Assembly: GCA_021234155.1 (NCBI GenBank)
Contig: JAJEKV010000096.1
Coordinates: 1,682,010 to 1,746,009, forward strand
Source of the DNA: Isoetes taiwanensis
Lineage: Eukaryota; Streptophyta; Lycopodiopsida; Isoetales; Isoetaceae
Length of the DNA: 64,000 nucleotides
Direction of reading: 5' to 3'
Position numbers and translations under genes: made by a program. Every line of letters begins with the position of its first letter. The stretch's first letter is position 1. Shown piece by piece: positions 35,965-47,638 of the stretch. Under the pieces are notes generated by a model, which ran no database searches, was not told the DNA's origin, and worked only from the letters and a program-made list of their open reading frames with translations.

Positions 35965-36290
35965 ACTATGATAGAATAGAATGGAATAATAGAATAGAGT
36001 TTTTATCGTCCACAAAGACCAAAATGGCCTATGGGATTCAAAAAAATGGCGCAATAAGTGTATTATTGTCCGAGTTAAAAAACCTCTGCTCCAAAGGGTT
36101 TTTTAGGGGGAAAACTGTGACAGGGATAGGATTGCTGTCAAATTGTACAAACTAAAGAAATACGTAGACATATCAATCAAGTGCTTGAGGACCAAGCTGA
36201 TCTCGGTGATCCATGATCTCTTGAAGGAATGATCCCAACATCCGTACGAGCAAGGTAGAAAACGTAGAACTAAAGAGACCATCAACCATA
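35965..36290 (-). mobile_element. LINE 3' end, second diverged copy
   Basis: Starts with a GAATA/GAATG-type tail (35,970-35,999) and gagtttttatcgtccac, the same 3' end as the LINE at 32,931. It continues with a recognisable but diverged match: ggcctatggga, then attaaaaa-cctcc-gggtttt, then ggaaaac. Only the last 300 bases or so are present. Same orientation as the first LINE. Confidence 0.7.
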
Positions 36291-36475
36291 AAATAGGCGG
36301 AGCAAAAGGGGACAAATCGCTTACATGCAATTAAAAAAATGCCAAAATAGAAGGGTGAGAAGAACAAATCTGGCAATTGGAATACATGAACAAACTGCAA
36401 TAGAGAAGATAAAATAAAGGAAACAAGAATCCTAGGAAGAATGGAAGAAATGGGACAATTGGAACAAGTATGAAA

Positions 36476-36692
36476 ATAGATAGATAGAATTTTAACGTCA
36501 CGCCACTAGGCAGCATCCAACTAGACATGTGACCACACACCACACTACATTGCTCAGTTGGGCCTTGCCCCCAACCACTTTACATTGCGTCTGTGGGTTT
36601 TGACACCCAACAGTTCAGAGTGCGATTCTGGGTGGTCTCAAGTGAGACCTATAGTTGCAAGAACTAATATGTTACCACTAGACCAAACACCC
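36476..36692 (-). mobile_element. tRNA-derived SINE
   Basis: On the minus strand it begins GGGTGTTTGGTCTAGTGGTA. TGGTCTAGTGGT is an RNA polymerase III A-box, as in a tRNA D-arm. About 35 bases on, AGGTCTCACTTGAGACC stands where a B-box is expected, modified to a palindrome as in plant Au-type SINEs. The 217-bp element ends GTGACGTTAAAATTCTATCT, followed by a TATC-type tail, resembling the 3' end of the neighbouring LINEs. SINEs have no protein and use LINE enzymes. Confidence 0.7.
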
Positions 36693-37870
36693 AGACGCAA
36701 ACACTAAAACGACATGCAGACTAGGGACAAATGGAGCAATAATAGACAGTTGGAACTAAATGATGTGATGGTCGACATGGCGAGAAGAAAACGAATAAGG
36801 CAATGAAACAGTAAATGAGATAAAAAAAAATTAAAGGAGATACACTGGTTTTTAGTTGTAACACCAACAAGACCCATACCACATAAGAGACATGTAGAAA
36901 AACTAGGCTAGACATTATGGTAAGGCTGGGTTCACATGTAACCATCGCCGGAGAGGGACTCTATTTTGCCCTGTGCTAATTGGCAATGGCAGATGATGGT
37001 CCATGTAAAAGGGTGTGCCTTTTACACGATGGTGATGGCACCTTCACTGCATGTGAACCACCTCTAAGTGCACATGATTGGCAATGTGCATTATGTTCAT
37101 GGTTATTACAGGATTGATAACGAGTAATGTTTTGTTCTTTGAAGCATTTTGAGTTTGGTATATACTAAAACTTTAAAGGACTATAGTAATGTAGTAGAAT
37201 GCCATGTCACTATACCTGCTTTTAACAAAATTTAGGGAGGAAGGGGATTTGAACCCCAACAATTTCCAAAAATCATAAATAAATGTCCTCATCCAATTTG
37301 AGTCCTGCTATTATACCAAATTGCAAGAGTTACAAGTACAGCTTGCAAACAAAGTATGAAAAGTGACCACTTTCAATTAGACCAGTTTATACCACTTTCA
37401 ATTAGACCAGTCTATGATAAAAACGACCTTGTGAGGCATTGCAGTACTCATATGCAAGCTAGTTCCTAGTTTCCATATTGGCAGTCGCCTAATTTAAAGC
37501 CAAGAATGAGAGTAAACAGTAAGAGAATTGAGCCTTTCAAATATTAAACAAGGTGCTGCACACAAGTATTGCCTTTTGGTGGCCTGAAAATATGTTTTCA
37601 TAGTTTCTGTAGAGAGTAGCTTAGGTTTCATCATTTCATAGTTTGCTTGTTTTGTGTTGTAGAACTTAGTAGATTCTAGAATGGGGCTCGTATGAAAATG
37701 ACAAAAACCTCCCGATAGATAGGCTTCTCATTCATCTCAGCAGATTTTCTACAATGGTGGATATTGAGTAGCCGCACACATGCGAACTACCCATGAAAAA
37801 ATAAAGGAAATGTCCAATTATACAACTTGGACCTTAAAAAATACAATGCTAATAGATGTTTGGTTTGTGT
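36693..37870. other. No recognisable gene
   Basis: AT-rich. A 26-bp segment, accactttcaattagaccag onward, is tandemly duplicated at 37,367-37,415. Nothing else recognised. Confidence 0.5.
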
Positions 37871-37874
37871 ACCT

Positions 37875-37953
37875 GCCGAAAGCTTATCACCGGGATTAAA
37901 AGATCCTGCCCTTTCGGGTTTTTGAGGAAAAACCCTAGTGATAAGCCTTCGGC
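37875..37953. repeat. 16-bp inverted repeat enclosing a 47-bp loop
   Basis: Arms gccgaaagcttatcac (37,875-37,890) and gtgataagccttcggc (37,938-37,953) pair with one mismatch. The loop contains gattaaaa...gggtttttgaggaaaaacc, which resembles a stretch near the LINE 3' ends (gattaaaaacccccaccaag, then ggttttcgagggaaaacc). Function unknown. Confidence 0.7.
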
Positions 37954-38348
37954 AAGGGGCTTGGACAAATGTAAAGCCGAAAAATCGCTCCAAAAAAACC
38001 CACGAATGGAGAAGTCGAAGCTATTGTCGCTTTCCAACCTGTACCTGCACATCACCAACACTAGAACAAATGTGAAAAAACAAACCTCTCAAAGTGGAAG
38101 GGCTGATCACGCGTGCCATGTGACAACAAAAGAAAAACCTCTTCAAATAGAGGGGCGCCAAGCGACAAATACATTAAACAATTAAGGGGTGGGGAGGGTG
38201 GGTTTCAAAGAATAGAGAATAAGGTACTGCTGAGAGAGAAGAGGAAGCGCCGATGAGATAAAGATGAGGAACCTCGCCTAATATAGCAATCTCCCAACCA
38301 GAGAAAGCATGCAATGCATGCATGCGAGACATGCATGCGCGCCCTCTC

Positions 38349-38885
38349 CACTACAAAACCAAAGCCCTGTTACGACGTCTATTACGACGTCCAGACGTCG
38401 TTTGCACGTCGATGATCGACGTCGCAACGTCGATAAACGACGTCTATTTCGACGTCGGAGCGTCGATATACGACGCTTTATGCGCCGCTATACGGCGCCG
38501 CAATCGCGGCGCCTTTTAAGCGGCGACATTACATGACATCGCTCAACGCCGTTCGCAGGCATTATCGCGGTCGACCACGCGGCTCGCCGCCAGAGTGACC
38601 GCGCCAAATACGTACGGGCGGGCGTGGCGATGACCGGCAACGCCGCTCAACGATGACAAGTACACGCCATCATGTCCGGCCCAGCGTTGCCAGCGCGTTA
38701 CCGAAGGCCGGCGGGCGGCGGCGTGTGAAACGCCGCTCAACGACGCTGTCCGGGCGTATCGTCCACCGCCTGCGTGCATGGCTATCGGCTTTCTGGCTCC
38801 GGCGCCACGCTTTATTAACGCCGTTCAACGACGCCAGCCGACGGCGATGCCGCGCGCACAAACGCCGCTCAACGACGATTAAGGA
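38349..38885. mobile_element. CACTA (En/Spm-type) transposon end with subterminal repeats
   Basis: CACTACAAAACC at 38,349 is the standard plant CACTA terminal inverted repeat. It is followed by about 180 bp packed with palindromic ACGTC/GACGTC and GCGCC/GGCGCC words spaced by AT-rich 4-6-mers, then by GC-rich sequence with recurring cgccgctcaacgac. Subterminal arrays of short repeats bind the element-encoded TNPA-type protein in known CACTA elements. The CpG density is far above the surroundings. I could not find the matching opposite end (TTTTGTAGTG) in the window, so the extent is unknown. Confidence 0.7.
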
Positions 38886-39315
38886 ATTTTGATAAAAAAT
38901 ATTTATTTAATATTATTCAATATGATTTAACCACGCTTAATATTCATATGCAAAATTAACAAATATTTAATATAAATAAATATTTAGTAATATTTATTAA
39001 TATTAATATTATCAATAATATTAATAGTATTAATAAATATTAAATATGAACAAAATAAATCGAGAATAAATATTTAAAAATTTAAAAAATTCGAAAAATA
39101 GAAACAAATATTGATTAAATTATATTAATGGTAGATAAGCATTATTGTTTAATATGTAATTAAATGTTTAATAAATCTAAGAATAAAAAAAAAAGAATCG
39201 AGCATAAAATTAACATAACAAAAAATCACAAATAATAAGAACAAAGCATAAAAAATTTAAATTGAATTCAATTAATATATTTCACAATGTAATTTGCACA
39301 TTACAAAATATATTA
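38886..39315. other. AT-rich block
   Basis: Almost pure A/T with recurring aatattta words, abutting the CpG-rich block. No gene. Possibly part of the transposon interior. Confidence 0.6.
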
Positions 39316-39320
39316 AGTCT

Positions 39321-39428
39321 TTAGTTGTTGCTCTCTTCTTCTTCTTCTTCTTCATTGGCTTCGTCTTCATTTACCCTCGCATTATATTGTATCGCAACAA
39401 TTAGTTCATTGTAGTCACAAATAATTAT
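39321..39428 (-). other. Possible last exon with acidic tail
   Basis: Acceptor-like attcattag before 39,428, then 36 codons: IICDYNELIVAIQYNARVNE, then DEAN, a run of Glu, and SNN-stop. Acidic tails end many nuclear proteins, but the family is not recognised. A further open stretch (SFLWSHYALKMKRKGLQTKA) lies upstream at 39,465-39,560 and may be a preceding exon; the phases do not join cleanly. Confidence 0.25.
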
Positions 39429-39887
39429 CTAATGAATGATACACACTTCATCCCCCTTTCACGCCAAGATTGGCGTCTGATGGTCGCATGATCGCCTTTG
39501 TTTGAAGGCCCTTTCGCTTCATCTTTAGCGCGTAATGCGACCAAAGAAATGACGCCTAGTGAGAATGAGCACCAAAACTAATGTTAGTGTTCAACTCGAG
39601 AACCTACATTATAAACCAAATTTATACTTACAAATAGCTTATCCGTAAAGCCATAACCGCCGGACCAGTCTTATTGGCACTATGGTCGCCACTTGCTTCG
39701 TCGTACCTCGCGTCCAAATACGCCTTTGTTCTAGCTTCCCTTTCTTTGATAATATGTTGGCCTTCAAACACTACAATGCAATACAAGGACTTAGTCCACA
39801 TGGCATCATCTAATTATACGACTCATGGGAGAGATGATGTACTTGAAATGCCTCATTAGTCAACCCGGATAGGTCGTGCCACTTCCT

Positions 39888-40148
39888 CTATCTGAGTCCC
39901 AGAGCTTTGGCAAGAGCTTTCACCGCTTCTTCGATTACCTCTGCAAAATATAAAATAAAATATGAGTACAATGAGGTTATAATGAAGAACGAAAAGAGCC
40001 TAATACCGGTGGATTTAACATGTTTACCCCGCGCTTTGAACAAAGCTCCCTCCATGAGATCTCTCCCGACTTGAGCTCGGGATATTCTCGCTTCTAAAAT
40101 CTCCTTGATCCTCTCTTTTTCCTCATCATAGGCTCCCCGAAGTTCCAT
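39888..40148 (-). CDS. Hypothetical gene, 3' exons with a 66-bp intron
   Basis: An open stretch of charged residues (YDEEKERIKEILEARISRAQ, then VGRDLMEGALFKARGKHVKST) ends at a donor CCACCG/GTATTA at 40,007/40,006. After a T-rich 66-bp stretch an acceptor TTTTGCAG/AG stands at 39,941/39,940. The phases match, and the protein continues EVIEEAVKALAKALGLR-stop. Upstream an overlapping frame (FWKMANNVTNSVCHNVHKGE) reads well to about 40,230, so an error near 40,140 may hide a longer exon. It lies inside the presumed CACTA element and might be part of it or a captured gene. No family assigned. Confidence 0.35.
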   Translation of the reverse strand: MELRGAYDEEKERIKEILEARISRAQVGRDLMEGALFKARGKHVKSTGIRLFSFFIITSLYSYFILYFAEVIEEAVKALAKALGLR

Positions 40149-40239
40149 TCACCCTTGTGGACGTTATGGCAAACGCTATTTGTGACATTATTAGCCATCT
40201 TCCAAAAATTGTCGCCATCTGCAGGTCGTTGTGGCGCCG

Positions 40240-41220
40240 CAACTTCTTGCTACTACACTCAACATAATGACTAACATATGAATATGTGTTAGTGAACAAA
40301 AAAGGCATAATTCAAGATGAACTCACTCATATTGAAAGAGATGCCTTCGTGGAGGTGGTGCGTGGTGCACGATCTTTAACAGAGCTTGAAGAGGAATTGC
40401 GTCCCACTCCGACGCGGGACGACGGTCGGCGCCCTTCGTGGGGTTCATTCTCCTCGTGTTCTGAACGGCCCCAAGATTGAATTCTCAAGGAGTGTATGAG
40501 CTATGACGTGGAGGGTCATGGGCCGCACCTCCGCCTACTTTGTTCAACGTACCGGGCGCAATCTCATCTCCATTTCTCATGGCGACATCCCGAATTGCAA
40601 GGCATTCCACCTATCTTCGGGGTTATCGCCTCGTTGATATCTCTGAGTTCCCTCGCTTCGCCTTCCTGGCGGATGCGAGGTCCTTTTCCGCCTCTCTTCT
40701 ACGGGTGATGAGAAGAAGATCCGCCCATAACCACGCGACGGCGAACATTATGCATAGGAAAAGAAGGACGAACCGCATTTACACGCTACATTTAAAAACA
40801 TTAGAACGTTAAAATAAATGGTTAACTTACATTTTATCCTAGAAAAAAATCCATACCAAATCCACACAATGGTGGAGGTGGCGGTGGTGGCGAAGCTAAA
40901 CCCGAACGACCAACTTAAGCTCTTAAAGGCCTTTGCGGGTTTAGGGTCAAGAAGGCTACCAAGCCACGCGAGAAGTAAAGTTGTGAACAATAGATATGCC
41001 ATCGTGCGCATCCCATGGTTCTTTGGACATGTGCAAAAACTTGCAAGTTATTTATATGGAGTGCGATGAATAACATAGTAGGAAAGCAACAAATGTTAGC
41101 AACATGGGAAGTTCATTACAAAACATTGGGATTTGAATAATTAAAAGTGTCTTTATATATTTGGTTATTAGACAATTAAAAAAATTTAATACTCTTAAAC
41201 ATGGCAAGATATACAATATT
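40240..41220. other. No firm gene
   Basis: The GC-richer part (40,360-40,760) has scattered short frames on both strands, suggestive of decayed coding sequence. I cannot assign it. Confidence 0.35.
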
Positions 41221-41227
41221 GTATTCA

Positions 41228-42792
41228 TTATTTGAGTTGTGACAACAACAATTTTGACATCTCCAAGGCATCCATGCACTTCATGTGTCGTCTTTGTCTC
41301 ACAACCATGGTAGAAGATATTCCAACACTTTGTAAGGCTTCAACAACTTCAGAAGCTTTGGGTCGTGATGAGAATACGTCTTCACGTAGGCACATCATTC
41401 TTGTTTTTTGCTCCTCCAACTTGTCAAGACGTCGTTGGTACATATGGGTTGGATTAATCCATTGGGCATTGTTGTTATTATTAAACCACTCCATTCGTCG
41501 CATAGCTTGCACGAAATCCAGAAGCATCTCATAAATATATCCCAATGCATAGACATCATGAATTTCGTGTCCCCATACACGATCATCATCCTTTGATTTC
41601 TCAAACACAGTTTCCTCTAACCATGGATATTTTGCTTGTCCATCCGAAAGTAAGTACCGACACTTCAACAAGGGACGACGCTCTTTGGCGTAAAAATGAA
41701 TTGCATTGTCCCAATCACCAATGGCCACCCACACATTTTGGTACTCATCATCAAAATGTAATTTGACTCTCTTGCAATTAAGCTTTGTGTGAGTGAAGTG
41801 GCCTTTGTGGATCTCAACGACACCTTCTGCTAGGGCAAGAGCTATCTCTGGAACATACTGATATACAACTCGCATTTTGCTCCTAAGTTCAGCGCCTATG
41901 TGTTTGTCAGTTCTTCTTGGCGCTCTAGCAATTGCATTTGACCATCTTCTAAAACGTGACAAGTTATTAGGTAAATAGTCAAACAAGTGTGCAAGTGTCT
42001 CTCCATTCATGAAAGGTAGAATCACCATTGGCCCTATGGTATCCCCACTAGAGCTAGCAACTTCATATGCAAGTCCAATGGATGTAGCCAAAGCTGGATG
42101 CGGGCTCTTGAAGCGTATGTATCTTTGAGCCATCTCATACGTCTCTGCCCTATCTTTGCCCTTGAAAACCCATCCACTGTATAGCTCATCATCTTGGAAG
42201 TGTTGTGTTCCGTTGATTTTGATTTGATACGTGCGATGTGTTGGTTTCTCCTCAATAAGGTGTATCACATCCACGGCCTCTACGGGCATGGGATCAACAA
42301 AGATTGATGTGTTCATGTGATTCTCCAAAGAAAAGTGGGGCTTGCTAGGCCCTGCTCCACTAGAGCTTCCCCCCTGATGCAAAGCATTTTTAATTACCTC
42401 CAACTGACGTGCATTGAGATCCGCAATGATGTTCTTGTGATCCAAACGCCGCTTCTTTGAGGAATTCCATGAAGCTACCCATTCCTTGACACGAGCCTCG
42501 GCATTGGGACTTTTAAGCTGCACTTTGAATGCTTCAAACATGTCTTCAGTTCATCCATGGGGTTTCCAATCATTGGCTTTACATGTGTGTCAAGGAGAGA
42601 AGTCAACATTTCTTCTTGACCTGGCCATTTTTGTGCTAACTCAAATTGGCACTTCCTTTTCACATGTCTGACAAAATGGTCGACACGTTGACCAGTTTGC
42701 ATCTCCCGGTCGGGACTTTCGTTAGCACATATCTCATTTATGACCATGCGTCTAATCTCACTAATCATTAGTGTCTTCACAGTCGGGGCCAT
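41228..42792 (-). CDS. Degenerate protein kinase (pseudokinase-like)
   Basis: A 437-codon frame (42,541-41,228) plus about 80 codons in the neighbouring frame upstream, starting at MAPTVKTLMI (42,792). One base is off near a CTG at 42,555. Numbering in the 437-codon frame: a glycine-poor N-lobe, VILPFMNGETLAHLF at 173-187, catalytic-loop equivalent HFTHTKLNC at 248-256, magnesium-loop equivalent IGDWDNA at 274-280, VWGHEIHDVYALGYIYEML at 322-340, and subdomain XI SSRPKASEVVEALQ at 391-404. The HRD Asp is replaced by Lys and the following Asn by Cys, so phosphotransfer is unlikely. The N-terminal 130 residues are not recognised. It lies inside the presumed CACTA element, so it may be a captured host gene. 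Expression and intron structure are unknown. Confidence 0.65.
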
Positions 42793-43097
42793 ACCTACAA
42801 ACCAATTTAGATTCATTAATCTTGCTTTGTGACTTTTTTCAAACCTTCATTATGAATCTTTACCTACTTTCTTAAGAGTTAGTTTCCCTTTTAATTTTTT
42901 TTTTTAAAACCAACTATTTAAATTTTTTCTTGCTCTTAACCACTCCACATCAGTGTTTCTTTGACATCCCTAACATCTTTAAAAAACAACATTCTTAACT
43001 AGAAACCCTAAAAATCAATAATGCATTTTTTTTCAAAAACCCCGCCTTGTCCAATCCTCAAAGATTTCTATTTATTGATATATTAATAAAAAAAAAA

Positions 43098-43470
43098 AAA
43101 TAAACAAGAGTAGGGCGGTGAGCTTGGACCCGAACACCTAGTCTTCTCCACTCAAGGCGGGAGCCGACCATGCCCTTTGTCCAAGTCTCCCCAAATTTTT
43201 CTAAACTAAATACATTAATCAATAAAATTTCAAGAGTAAACGGTGAGCTTGGACTCGGAACACCTAGTCTTCTCCACTCAAGGCGGAGCCGACCATGCCC
43301 TTGTCCAAGTCTCCCCAATTTTTTCTAAACTAAATACATTAATCAATAAAATTACAAGAGTAAACGGTGAGCTTGGACCCGGAACACCTAGTCTTCTCCA
43401 CTCAAGGCGGAGCCGACCATGCCCTTGTCCAAGTCTCCCCAAGTTTTTTTTTAACCTAAATAAAACATTA
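43098..43470. repeat. 125-bp minisatellite, three copies
   Basis: Core ggtgagcttggacccggaac recurs with periods 125 and 124 bp (agctt at 43,121, 43,246 and 43,370). Each copy also carries aaggcggagccgaccatgcc and tttctaaactaaatacatta. The array ends about 40 bp before the start of the 7.67-kb array. Confidence 0.9.
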
Positions 43471-43511
43471 AAATTTTATTCTCCTACTCAAACTCAAATT
43501 CTTACCTAGAA

Positions 43512-46500
43512 TGACTGAAGTTGACAATGCAGCAAAAAATATGACGAAGATTATTGATAAAGAGGAGATGCTCTTTCCGATTGGTACTAACTTCTTTGAC
43601 AAAAGATGCCAGAACAACAAGGGATTGACCATCTTTGTTAAAGCACATATGGGATACAAAGATGTTGAAAGAAATTATTCTTATATCCACCGTATATGGA
43701 GAAGCTTCAGTCCATATTTCAAATGTAATTGTCAAGCATGTGCTGATACTATCACTTGGTTCGATCAAGCCGTCTGCACGCGGCTTAATCACCTTGAGCG
43801 TGTCTATCCCGTATACACAAGCTGGACGGATAGGGTCATTTATATACTTTATACAACAACATCCGAAACGACTGTCATGGCTAAACCGGTCTACATGCGT
43901 GTCGAAATGCTTATTAAAATTACGAACAAACCGGCCTCAAACCCACAATGTGATCTCAAGGCAGCCTTTGGTGACACTAAGCTAGTTGATGTATGCGGTG
44001 ATGCTAAAAGACAAGAAATTTGTGGACAAGAAGTTCAAGAACAACAATAACGAACACCGCTACTTCATATCGGACAAATAAATCCACTTATGGCGTTGAG
44101 TGTTTTCGCCACCAAGAGTAGCAAGGTCGGATGAGATCTATCCTCCAAGGCAAATGATAGCATTATCAATCTATCGATTCTATAGTGGCATGTTCCCCGG
44201 GAGAACTTCGGTGAATAAAGGGGACAAACCCGAAGGTCTACACAAGTATCCGGTGGAGAAACCGTAACGTCTTCTTTAATGACAAGATTGATTTCGGATC
44301 TCATCCGATATGACATGACATTGGTCCTTGGACTATGGCATGCTATCCCCGCCTTTAGCGGAAGACACTATCCGGGCCCACCGATTGCCCATAGTGTTCC
44401 AAAAACATGAAATTCCAAAAAAATATATCTACTTAAAATAGTCACGCTAATATCTTTGAATGATACTTTTTGGTTACGGGCATAATGTTGATTTTGATCA
44501 ATACCGTGATGATCTCTACAAACCGCTTTAAGAATGTCATGCGCAATGCTTGATAAGGCTATACAAAGTGGTTTTAGAGAAGAATCTATATTCATGATAT
44601 ATTAGTCTTAATTACGTGTGCCTACAATGTTATCACCGATATCATCGACATTTTAATCTTGAATAAGCTCCGTGTCTCGTAGCATAACAAGAGAAAATTG
44701 GTAAATGAAGGTGATCACTTCAAATACCCATGCGAGATAAGGACACGCATAAAATCACATAATGCTACAATAATTGAAGATGAACTAATGCATCTAAGAT
44801 GTGGAGATAACTTTATGAAAATAATCTGAGCAAGAAAGAAGCCGCGAGTTTAATATTACAAGCTCAAAGATAATCAGATTTGGTGATCCAATCAGGCATG
44901 AATTTTATAGTTAAATTCCAATCAATAGATTCTCGCTATGATGGAAATTAAACACATGCAAGTATAATAATAAGGAGAATGCAATCATCTCCTGCACCCA
45001 CCGGCAACGAGTCAATATCGAAATGGATATTTACGCAGATCTATGGCAGCTTGTAAGATTGGAAAGTACATAAATACATGGTTATAAGTCCTGGTCAGAA
45101 AGTTTATGCCCATGTATATGTTTAGGGCTATTCTTAACCAAAGAGGGAACATACTCCAAGATGATGCAAGAAGGAACAAGGAAACGATTTAAAGCCAATA
45201 TTGTGTCTGCATGTTTTATAGCATGTTATTTGGCTAAGAAAGAGCTTAACATTCAGACCCGGTGTTACGTGAAGGGTGTACGGTACATACTTTCTCATCA
45301 CAGTCTGCATTCAATTAAAGCTCAAGAAAACAATGAAAATCGGATTGATTATATAAATGCAATACCCGTATGTGGGATTCTCTATGCAATGCCCGCTTTG
45401 CATGTTCTTATTTTTCTGAGAACTAGCTGCAACAACGGTTCAATGCTAACCGCAGTGGCATTATGTGCGTGAGGAAGAAAAAGTGGAAAAGGTGAGAACG
45501 ATTACACGCAATTGAATGGGCACAAAGTACTATGTAATAGAAGATATGAAAAAGAAGTAAGATCGATACATTTTCGGTTTCTTTCAAAGTTGATGGATAA
45601 GATAGATATAAAGTCCATGATAAAAGAATACATGATTATAAGACTGGGAGACTATGGGGAAACTATGATGAAGGACAATTGGATTTGGATGGAAATACTC
45701 CAAGTCTCTTGTTGATTATATGTATAAGCCATATGGCATATTTGCGGTGAAGAAGTGCCTAAATGTGTCTGGCTGTGCACCGGCATGGCAAGGTTTATAG
45801 ATGCAAATGTCGGCCATGTAAGGACTATGGATATGAACATTATTAAATCTAGAGAACTACGGAATATGTTCTATAAAGGCCTAAACTTTATTCCTGACAA
45901 ACCCTTGGATATTGAGGAGTTTATGGCAGATATGGATAAAGGCCTGGAGTATATGTTTGAAAGACATGCAGGCAGAGGCAGATACTTACATCCATTGGAA
46001 AAAGAAGGGATAAAAAAAAGTGCTCGAGAATAATTAAGAAAAAAGGCCAAGACCAAATAAAAGAGCATAAGAAAACCAAATGTGCCTTTTATGATATCAA
46101 AGTCGAAAAAAACCATGGATTGGCTGGTTAAAAACCTCTATATAGCAGGAGTGGATAAAGCGGCAAACGTGCCCTCTTTTATTTGCCCATGGCACATTAG
46201 AGACATGGCGAGGCAGAGACTGCAAGGCCCTGACTTTGAAAGATCCAAAATAAAAAAGGTAGAGCTGCAAATTCAGCTAAATGGGAGCCTGCTTCAAGAG
46301 TTCAATCTGGATTGTCCGTGATAAAGATAGGCTACCCTACCTATTGGGAACCTTCAAAGCCCACAAAGGAGAATACCGGGATCACTAATGCCAACCGACT
46401 ATTTTCACACTCCCCGCTAAGCTTGTCTCTAGAGGACTTAGAGGCATTTTAGATGTTCTGCCAAAAGCTTACATGGAAAAATTGAGTAAATTAAATGTGC

Positions 46501-47540
46501 TCTTGCCAGGCAAGGTAAACCCATTTTGGATGGTAAACTCCATGTATGAAGTGATGCTAAATCTGCCTACAAAAATACATGACATTTATACGGCAGATAT
46601 TGCAAAATGCTACGAGAATATACCAATTGATGGTGAAAATGGTGTATGCAAAATCATGAGCATGATTATAGAATGGGCAGTGGCTTATATGAGCGGTAAT
46701 AGTGATAAATGTAAACTTTGGTACAAGATTGTAGATGACGAGGTAGTGGCTACATGGGGACCAAAAAGCCAGGAAGGTAATGCATGGCAAAGCATGGAAT
46801 ACTCACAATTCTATGAACTGAATGTTTGGTTGCTACAGAGATGCTATCTGATTCAAGGGGATAATGTATGGAGACAAAAATGTGGGATTCCAATGGGGTT
46901 CTCATGCTCCCCAGAATGGTGTAACATATATTTGTCATACTTTGAATTTACATTCATTGAAAAGTTAGCATATCATGGCAGATATCAGGATATAGGAAGA
47001 TTTAAAGATGCGAGGAGATTCATGGATGACTTGTTCATCCCAAATGGTGGCTGTCTGGATGAATTTTTTCAAAAAGACAGAAGTTGTAAGGACAGCTGGA
47101 ACATATACAATCTCGATGTGCTTCAAATAAAAGATGAAACCGTATATTCACAGCTTAAAGATGGATCTAAGGGTGCTGGTTTTAGAGGCAACTTTCTAAA
47201 TGTGACTTTCGAAATATTGGACCATAACACAGGACTGTTTCAGACCAGTAGATATGACAAGAGAAAGAAACTTCCCTTTCAAACTATAAAGTTCATCCAC
47301 GCAACGAGCTCTAGACCATACTTGAATGCAAGCAGGGTGATTATTTCACAAGTCCTGCCTTATGTATATGCCCATTCGAGTCCCGTGGAGGCAGCTAAGG
47401 ATATAAATGGTCTGATTGAGGACTTTACAAAGAATGGGTTCCACAGGGATGATCTGATAGAAAATGTCATAAGAATGATAAATTATGAGAAATTTCCAGG
47501 CTTGGTTTATGATGTAAAGATGATTCTAGGCTACTTGTAA
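43512..47540 (+). pseudogene. Penelope/rvt-like RT gene, copy 0, 5'-truncated
   Basis: This copy lacks exon 1, the intron and the first ~234 codons of exon 2. The remainder runs from VDNAAKNMTKIIDKEEML to the RT end. The RT catalytic part (46,473-47,540, 355 codons) is open and has all motifs: YTADIAKCYENIP, CGIPMGFSCSPEWCNIYL and RRFMDDLF. Between 43,740 and 46,400 many CAG/CTG-linked indels break the frame. In several places this copy is open where copy 1 is not: 45,161-45,472 reads 103 codons, and 44,260-44,390 continues the frame past the stop that ends copy 1's first ORF. Without a promoter or 5' part it is presumably silent. Confidence 0.85.
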
Positions 47541-47557
47541 GTAGTAAAACTTCGTGT

Positions 47558-47638
47558 GTAGGATAGTAGGACCCTTCTTTTCATAGGAAGGGTCCTGCAT
47601 CCTACTGTGCATCAATCGATGCATCCTATGAAAAGAAG
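47558..47638 (+). terminator. Stem-loop cluster after copy 0
   Basis: Same hairpin set as described at 55,230-55,310, here 18 bases after the RT stop codon. Confidence 0.6.

Noticed and set aside
42990..43010. ccctaaa as a telomeric repeat linked to telomere-associated Penelope elements
   Set aside because: Only single isolated matches occur in the window and no tandem telomeric array.
44368..44595. Minus-strand ORFs antisense to the RT gene
   Set aside because: They mirror the coding strand in other frames and show no family similarity.
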